DNA of 10,250 nt from Candidatus Altarchaeales archaeon (lineage in GTDB: Archaea; Altiarchaeota; Altiarchaeia; IMC4; QMZM01), in NCBI GenBank assembly GCA_003663115.1, contig QMZJ01000037.1, positions 1 through 10,250 of the forward strand, read 5' to 3'. The notes below the pieces were generated by a model that was not told where the DNA came from, did not search any database, and saw only the letters and a program-made list of their open reading frames with translations. Positions 5,920-10,250 of this stretch are shown here, piece after piece. The translations under genes were made by a program, and so were the position numbers. How positions within the stretch are numbered: position 1 is the stretch's first letter; each line of letters begins with the position of its first letter.

Positions 5920-6447
5920 TTAGGAAAGTGAATTTATAAAATTATTTAGATCCCTTATGCGTTTAATAGCGGGGTGTCCTTCGCCCAGTTCTCTCTTAAT
6001 CTTCTCTATCGTCTTTTCTATCGGAACTACTGAGGATCCATCAATAATGTTGTCTGCATGGGCTATTACCTTTTCCTCCAGGGTTTCAGGCAGATAATCC
6101 TTTTCCGGAAGCCCGAGGCATTTAGCCTCTTCCTTTGTTAGGCCTGCTCCAATGTGGGTCTCACACACCCTCGCAAATTTTTCGAGTTTTAATTTTCTCA
6201 GGATCTTTGCGCCCTCGATACCGTGTCTAATTCCATGAGTTCTACATCTTCCGATGTCGTGAAGTAATGCACCGAGTTCAACAAAATCTACATCGATCTC
6301 GTGACCATTATTCCTTATTCTCTGGGCAATTTCTCTGGCAAGTTTAGAAACAGCGAGCATGTGAGATATAACCCGTTCATCACAGCCCTCTTCACGTAGA
6401 AGTGACAGAGCCTCAGATCGACTTAAGGAAATTATTGATCCTTGCAA
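5920..6447 (-). CDS. HD-domain metal-dependent phosphohydrolase, TIGR00295-like
   Basis: A 175-residue single HD domain. His29, the His63-Asp64 pair in LLHDIGRCRTHG, His98 and Asp132 (HADN) supply the metal ligands of the superfamily, suggesting a phosphohydrolase acting on a nucleotide or similar phosphate ester; the substrate is unknown. The arrangement (HDIGR, then HGIRHGIEGA, ETHIGAG and VIAHADN) resembles the conserved archaeal family TIGR00295. No ATG lies before residue 30 and the conserved fold begins earlier, so TTG 6447 is the likely start. This overlaps the 3' end of tfe by 35 bases in another frame, implying translational coupling. From memory, TIGR00295 genes sit near tfe in other euryarchaea, which would make this linkage conserved. 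No regulatory or membrane domain is attached. Confidence 0.88.
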   Translation of the reverse strand: MQGSIISLSRSEALSLLREEGCDERVISHMLAVSKLAREIAQRIRNNGHEIDVDFVELGALLHDIGRCRTHGIRHGIEGAKILRKLKLEKFARVCETHIGAGLTKEEAKCLGLPEKDYLPETLEEKVIAHADNIIDGSSVVPIEKTIEKIKRELGEGHPAIKRIRDLNNFINSLS

Positions 6448-6910
6448 TTTCGGTCTCTATTTTACTAATTTCATCGGAATTATCGAGATTTACATAGGGT
6501 TCATTACATTCGGGACATATGAAGTTAGTATCCATCGCCTTTTCGAGAGAAACCCGCGAACAAGAGCATCTGAAGGTACCGTTTTTCTCTTCATCCAGCT
6601 TCCTATAGAGATCATCCAACTTGCCATGAAGATAATTACTGATGTATTCCTCTATCTTATCACTACGTTTTTTCCACAGATAGGTATACCAACCTGTTCT
6701 CTTATCCTTTATACGCTCGTATTCCACCAAACTTCTAGCATGTAAATCATTCAGGAGTGTCCTAACAATTGTTTCCTTAACGTTCAATTCAGCTGCCAGT
6801 TCTTCATCGCGTTTCGGTTTAGAAAGCTTTTTTATAATAGTAACATGATCCTCACTCATAGATTCAACTAGGATATTAACTATTAGTCCATTATCCATGT
6901 TAATCTCCAT
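6413..6910 (-). CDS. tfe: Transcription factor E, alpha subunit (TFE)
   Basis: Archaeal counterpart of TFIIE-alpha. It assists promoter opening and binds RNA polymerase near the clamp during initiation. Residues 10-80 form the winged helix, ending in the diagnostic RTGWYTYLWK (71-80). A charged helical linker (83-110) leads to a zinc ribbon (114-140) and a short acidic/helical tail. The zinc ligands are Cys115, 117, 132 and 135. The first knuckle is C-x-C where most family members have CxxC, followed by the usual SLEKAMDTNFICPEC. At 165 residues it is of normal length. ATG 6910 suits a leaderless start from the box at about 6931-6945; ATG 6898 (MDNGL), preceded by GGAG, is an alternative. It leads the operon with the HD and flavoprotein genes and is divergent from the DedA-like gene. 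Confidence 0.93.
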   Translation of the reverse strand: MEINMDNGLIVNILVESMSEDHVTIIKKLSKPKRDEELAAELNVKETIVRTLLNDLHARSLVEYERIKDKRTGWYTYLWKKRSDKIEEYISNYLHGKLDDLYRKLDEEKNGTFRCSCSRVSLEKAMDTNFICPECNEPYVNLDNSDEISKIETEIARINNFLKSI

Positions 6911-6967
6911 TATCTTTTAATTCGACTATTTAGTATATTATTATGGATTGAAAAAATAAATATCAAT
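6911..6967. promoter_or_regulatory. Compact divergent promoter, tfe / DedA-like gene
   Basis: Only 57 bp separate the two start codons. One AT-rich core (TTTAGTATATTATTA, about 6929-6943) reads as a TATA-like box on both strands. It gives starts near 6912 (minus, leaderless for tfe) and near 6962 (plus, very short leader). Sharing one core would make the two directions compete for TBP. Inferred from spacing. Confidence 0.5.
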
Positions 6968-7441
6968 ATGTTCGAATATTTTTCAGAAATTGCAAGGGAC
7001 ACTATTGAATCAAATGGGCTTCTGGGTATATTCGTTATCGCAACACTGGAATCTTTCATATTCCCCGTGCCAACTGCGATAATAATAACGGCCGGTACGG
7101 CTCTGAACCTAGATCCCGTGTCTGTTGTCATATTTGCAACCACTGGTTCAGTTATCGGTGCGGTGATCGGGTATTTTATAGGGATAAAGGGTGGCAGGCC
7201 CGTTTTAATCTGGTTATTTGATGAGAAAAAGATTAAGAGGGTCGATAGATTATTTGAAAAATACGGCGTTTATGCGGTGGGACTTGCCGCATTCAGTCCA
7301 TTGCCCTTCAAGATATTTACTATATCCGCCGGAGTGGCGAGGATGAACATCCTCCCCTTCGTATTGATTTCCATACCCTGCAGATTCCTGCAGTTTTTGC
7401 TCTTCGCACTCTTCGGGAACTGGCTCTCTGGGTTCCTGTAG
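6968..7441 (+). CDS. DedA/VTT-domain membrane protein, YqaA-like
   Basis: A polytopic membrane protein of 157 residues. Residues 19-28 and the re-entrant-like ESFIFPVPTAIII (28-40) start the VTT domain, with Glu28 and FPVP where the family has a conserved acidic residue and Pro pair. Gly60, 64 and 68 line the next helix (GSVIGAVIGYFIG). The second re-entrant block PLPFKIFTISAGVARM (111-126) is typical of the YqaA subgroup, and PCRFLQF (137-143) carries the conserved Arg before the last helix. Family members are implicated in lipid transport or scrambling and membrane homeostasis; this protein's substrate is unknown. The gene ends abruptly at NWLSGFL, exactly where a repeat follows, and 14 bases of its 3' end (7421-7434) recur at 7488-7501. 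The C-terminus may thus have been remodelled by an insertion. Confidence 0.9.
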   Translation: MFEYFSEIARDTIESNGLLGIFVIATLESFIFPVPTAIIITAGTALNLDPVSVVIFATTGSVIGAVIGYFIGIKGGRPVLIWLFDEKKIKRVDRLFEKYGVYAVGLAAFSPLPFKIFTISAGVARMNILPFVLISIPCRFLQFLLFALFGNWLSGFL

Positions 7442-7501
7442 AACAACCCTCTTTCTGGAAAGAAAATCTGTCGGCACTCATTCTGGGTGGCTCTCTGGGT
7501 T
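7421..7501. repeat. Hairpin repeat, copy 3, between direct repeats at the end of the DedA-like gene
   Basis: TGGCTCTCTGGGTT at 7421-7434 (last codons of the DedA-like gene) is repeated exactly at 7488-7501. Between them lie the stop codon, AACCC and a 6-bp inverted repeat TCTTTC/GAAAGA (7450-7463) running into GAAAATCTG. The parts resemble the elements at 31-79 and 3583-3641 in a degenerate form. TCTGGGT occurs three times (7428, 7482, 7494), so slippage could also contribute. The stretch ends 15 bases before the convergent gene's stop at 7517. Confidence 0.5.
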
Positions 7502-7516
7502 TGGTTTGGGCCCCTT

Positions 7517-9562
7517 TTATAGTTCCTCTAATTTTTTCCACTGCTCCTTAAGGGTTTTCCAGTCCCTCATTAAACCCTCTTCTTCTGGTTTTTCTTCTTC
7601 CAGTTCTCTCTTATCCTTTTTTCTACCCTCCTCCTCTCTGGATATCGGTGCCCTCCGCCTTCTAAAAATCGCAAATATTACAACAAGAATTATCGCTACA
7701 AGGCTAACAATTGTTATGGGATCAAACAACAAAGAGGGAGTATTAGATCCTCTCGGTAGGGTGGTCGTGGTGGTAGTGATGGATGTGGTTGTTGTAGAGC
7801 TCTTTTTTAACAATTCGTCAATTGTGTTCATTAAAGAATCGCATCTTAATATGCCATCCGAATCCCCGATCTCTGTGTATATTTCTCTTGCACTTTGCAG
7901 GTATTTTTTGGCCGATTCATAATCCCTAACGCTGTAATGGGTCAGTGCCTTTGCATACTGGGAATCTGCCTCAATTCTTCGATTACCTGTTAATTTTTCA
8001 TTGATGTCCTCAAGCAATGAATCGCACTCTAAAACACGATCCGATTGATTTAACTCGAGATATAATTGCCTTGCCCTTTCGAGATAATTTTTTGCCTCTT
8101 GATACCTATACAGCTCATATGCCTCCATACCCAATGCATAATATCTGTCCGCACTCCGTCTCTCAATGAATGTCCCAATTATCTCATAGTTATAAATCAC
8201 TCCATTGGATGCAACTATTAGATTCTCGTATCCATCATCATCCAGATCTATGGAGAATATCTTATTAATATTTCTGAGGAGCAGTTTGTTATTATTGTAC
8301 TTGAATCGATAACTCCAACTGAGCTGACCTCTGTCGTCAATCACATACAGAATATCATCGGATATCAGTAATACCTCATTAATGACATCTCTATCAAGAG
8401 TTTTCATATACATGGCACTGATACAGGATTCTGGCTTCATTCGATACTCCCATAATTTCTTACCATCTCTATTAATGACCTCAATTCCGGATATACCAGA
8501 GCTAGAATTCCTAAAGCTAAATATTATGTCGTCATTCTCATCGTTGTTTATATCCGAGGTATATATATTGTTAACATCACCCAGCACATCGTAACTGGCG
8601 TGTATACTTCCATTACTGGTGAAGACGTATATCTTATTTCCCGAACCAACGATGATCTCTTCATCGCGGTCGTGGTAGAGATTGGAAACGTCTGCACTCC
8701 AGAATTCTCTGCTAACTGTCATGTTAGATTTTGACAGTAGCTCTCCGGATCTATCGAAGATAGCGATGCTTCCATTCACCGAGGATGACTCCGAAAAATT
8801 CCAGCCCTTACCTGTGGTTTCATTCCAGTCGCATTCCTTCCACGTCACGTTTTGATAACAATTACCGGTTAGATTATCCCAGAAGCACCCATCGCAGGTA
8901 CACTCGGCCTCTGTGTCATAGTCGGTATATTTGATATCCCATTCAGTCCAGCAATATCTATGCCTGTAGACGATGCTGGTATACTTCTTAAAGTAATTGT
9001 TGATATAACCACCTGAGACAATTATGACCTCGTCTTTATCATCCCCGTTGATATCACTAACGATTATTGACCTTACCCACTGGTCAATCTCATCCCACTT
9101 ATTAATTTTTCCATTATCTATAACATAGAAACTACCTTTGTTTTTAAGCACCTTATAAAGTAGATCTTTCTCCTCAGGGATCCCATCTGGAGGAGGATAT
9201 GCTTTATTTAGATCTATCTCCTCGGTCTCCATCCACCCCAGGCCCAAGAGAATTTCACTCTCATTATCCTCATCTATATTCGCTATCTTGACAACATATA
9301 TCTTTCCTGGGGTTTGTATGGTATACTGCTCCGTTAGATTTCCATCCTTGTTAAGAATATATAGATTCTTGCCAGATGCAATAATTACAACCGAATCGTT
9401 GTTCATTCTTCCAGAGGCTAAAGCGGTGATATCATCATTCACTGAATAACTCCATGTCAGGTTAATGTCCTCATCACGGGGAGAAATCTGAGCATAGGAA
9501 GTGATCAAGAAGGATATAACTATAAAAAATACAGATATCGAGATGAACTTATTTTTAGACAT
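7517..9562 (-). CDS. Secreted, membrane-anchored beta-propeller (FG-GAP/VCBS-like) and TPR protein
   Basis: A 681-residue cell-surface protein. A signal peptide spans about 1-25 (hydrophobic 6-22). Six blades carry acidic DxDxD-type Ca-binding loops: NIDEDNESEIL (95-105), DINGDDKDEVI (170-180), YHDRDEEIIVG (296-306), DINNDENDDII (337-347), TLDRDVINEVLL (388-399) and IDLDDDGYENLIV (438-450). An insertion after blade two (about 200-250) has Cys 204, 221, 223, 226, 235 and 244. Two TPR-like repeats (474-524 and 535-585) are related at a 61-residue offset and share YxxAKxYLxxAR and CDSL. A Thr-rich linker (589-601), one membrane helix (about 615-633), RRRR and a charged cytosolic tail ending KEQWKKLEEL follow. 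Many N-x-S/T sequons suggest glycosylation. Function is unknown; adhesion or envelope scaffolding is plausible. Confidence 0.85.
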   Translation of the reverse strand: MSKNKFISISVFFIVISFLITSYAQISPRDEDINLTWSYSVNDDITALASGRMNNDSVVIIASGKNLYILNKDGNLTEQYTIQTPGKIYVVKIANIDEDNESEILLGLGWMETEEIDLNKAYPPPDGIPEEKDLLYKVLKNKGSFYVIDNGKINKWDEIDQWVRSIIVSDINGDDKDEVIIVSGGYINNYFKKYTSIVYRHRYCWTEWDIKYTDYDTEAECTCDGCFWDNLTGNCYQNVTWKECDWNETTGKGWNFSESSSVNGSIAIFDRSGELLSKSNMTVSREFWSADVSNLYHDRDEEIIVGSGNKIYVFTSNGSIHASYDVLGDVNNIYTSDINNDENDDIIFSFRNSSSGISGIEVINRDGKKLWEYRMKPESCISAMYMKTLDRDVINEVLLISDDILYVIDDRGQLSWSYRFKYNNNKLLLRNINKIFSIDLDDDGYENLIVASNGVIYNYEIIGTFIERRSADRYYALGMEAYELYRYQEAKNYLERARQLYLELNQSDRVLECDSLLEDINEKLTGNRRIEADSQYAKALTHYSVRDYESAKKYLQSAREIYTEIGDSDGILRCDSLMNTIDELLKKSSTTTTSITTTTTTLPRGSNTPSLLFDPITIVSLVAIILVVIFAIFRRRRAPISREEEGRKKDKRELEEEKPEEEGLMRDWKTLKEQWKKLEEL

Positions 9563-9587
9563 TTTAAAGCATCAGATAATTCTATCA

Positions 9588-9601
9588 TAAAATATTTACA
9601 T
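9588..9601 (-). promoter_or_regulatory. TATA-like box of the propeller gene
   Basis: On the minus strand GTAAATATTTTATG lies about 26-39 bases before ATG 9562, suiting a very short leader. It separates this gene from the upstream membrane-protein gene, although the 91-bp gap does not rule out readthrough. Confidence 0.45.
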
Positions 9602-9653
9602 TTACCTATTTAACTATGCTTCAATTATCTCGTTCTACGTATAATAACTATAA

Positions 9654-10250
9654 CTACACGTAAATCGGCCCCGGGGTCGGGGTTTCGGGAGCTTGTGCGG
9701 GGGTTGCTGGAATTTCGGTAGGAATTTCTCCTGGCTTCATTCCAGTTCTGTCCATATATAGGCGAGTCCACCAAACCACGGAGAGAGGAGTTATAACCAC
9801 CACTATGAATATTATGTAAAGTATCCATATACCCAGATTGATAAAAATCCCGAGCAGGGGTATTACATTCATGAGTGAGGTAATAACCTGTATAACTAAA
9901 TCACATCCCCACAACAAAGCTTGCGTAACAAATAAAAGAAAGACGACAGAAAGCTTGTTTTTCATAACTAACCTATAACCTTTTTTTATTCCCTCTATCG
10001 CTCCCAGATCACCAATCACAATAGCATATGGTACTAGAATCAAAATTATATTTAAAGCCAGCTGATATAACATCCACATGGCAAAACCAAATACTAATAG
10101 AGATACGCCCACATTAATCATCTTTGATAGGAATGCAATAACTGCGGGAATAAAAAATAAAAGCCCTGGAATTGTTATCAAAAAGATGAGAATGTAGGCA
10201 AAAAATAGGCCGAGAAACTTCTTCTTTCCATAATAGATCATCTCTGATAG
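9654..10250 (-). CDS. Polytopic membrane protein with Pro/Thr-rich tail (5' end outside window)
   Basis: The frame is open to the window edge: three codons (LSE) precede the first in-window Met at 10241, so the gene probably begins to the right and the N-terminus is missing. The visible part has long hydrophobic segments at about 10-37, 43-78, 98-120 and 124-152 counted from that Met. The loop GDLGAIEGIKKGYRLVMKNK (77-96) between segments resembles DUF4013/DUF7847-type archaeal membrane proteins of unknown function, a match from memory only. A soluble tail from about 164 is rich in Pro and Thr (GEIPTEIPATPAQAPETPTP) and GC-richer than the rest. It is transcribed in the same direction as the secreted propeller gene 91 bp downstream, so the two may share an envelope role. 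Confidence 0.75.
   Translation of the reverse strand, partial: LSEMIYYGKKKFLGLFFAYILIFLITIPGLLFFIPAVIAFLSKMINVGVSLLVFGFAMWMLYQLALNIILILVPYAIVIGDLGAIEGIKKGYRLVMKNKLSVVFLLFVTQALLWGCDLVIQVITSLMNVIPLLGIFINLGIWILYIIFIVVVITPLSVVWWTRLYMDRTGMKPGEIPTEIPATPAQAPETPTPGPIYV

Noticed and set aside
7750..7800. Simple-sequence repeat of GTG/GTT-type triplets
   Set aside because: It is the coding sequence of the Thr-rich linker in the propeller protein, a common stalk composition.
7506..7922. Plus-strand frame of 138 codons at the end of the propeller gene
   Set aside because: Ser/Phe-rich and runs of Val reflect the antisense of the Thr-rich linker and charged tail.
1..10250. CRISPR array, integrase, transposase, toxin-antitoxin or defence cassette
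   Set aside because: No regularly spaced repeats and no matching protein signatures in any of the credible genes.

Overview
The window is archaeal. It carries an archaeal-type prolyl-tRNA synthetase ending in a Cys-rich domain and AKTY, a Sec61-beta/SecG translocon subunit, a 7S SRP RNA, an FtsZ2-type tubulin and transcription factor TFE. Genes have TATA-box promoters and short or absent leaders. The gene set points to a euryarchaeal lineage. The exact order cannot be fixed from the sequence alone; a methanogen/ANME-like relative is a guess.

Layout, left to right. Positions 1-1483 hold proS; its first codons are duplicated upstream around a small hairpin-bearing repeat. At 1487-1789 (-) lies a small charged orphan protein, convergent with proS. 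At 1901-3343 (+) is a winged-helix/FIST sensor-regulator. At 3413-3580 (+) is the 55-residue Sec61-beta gene. Positions 3581-3798 are non-coding and packed with palindromes. Positions 3797-4073 (-) encode the SRP RNA, followed by an AT-rich promoter region and ftsZ2 (4259-5347, +). A likely three-gene minus-strand operon follows (6910 down to 5356): TFE, a TIGR00295-like HD hydrolase and a flavodoxin-fold protein. A DedA/YqaA-like membrane protein (6968-7441, +) is divergent from it. On the minus strand, 9562-7517 encodes a large secreted beta-propeller/TPR protein anchored by one C-terminal helix. Positions 10250-9654 hold the 3' part of a polytopic membrane protein gene running off the window.

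Most of the left and centre is information processing and secretion: tRNA charging, SRP RNA beside a translocon subunit, cell division and TFE. The right end is cell envelope. No phage, CRISPR array, transposase or defence cassette is visible.

The most unusual signal is non-coding. Three sites (about 31-79, 3583-3641 and 7447-7470) carry related hairpins with a pyrimidine arm, short loop and A-rich purine arm. Two of them are flanked by direct copies of adjacent coding sequence: the 5' end of proS and the 3' end of the DedA gene. This looks like a small non-autonomous repeat that inserts at gene edges and duplicates its target. Secondary points are a CxxC in the FIST domain, a UGGC tetraloop in the SRP RNA, a flavoprotein lacking the family's Cys cluster, a contracted zinc knuckle in TFE and a Cys-rich insertion in the propeller protein.
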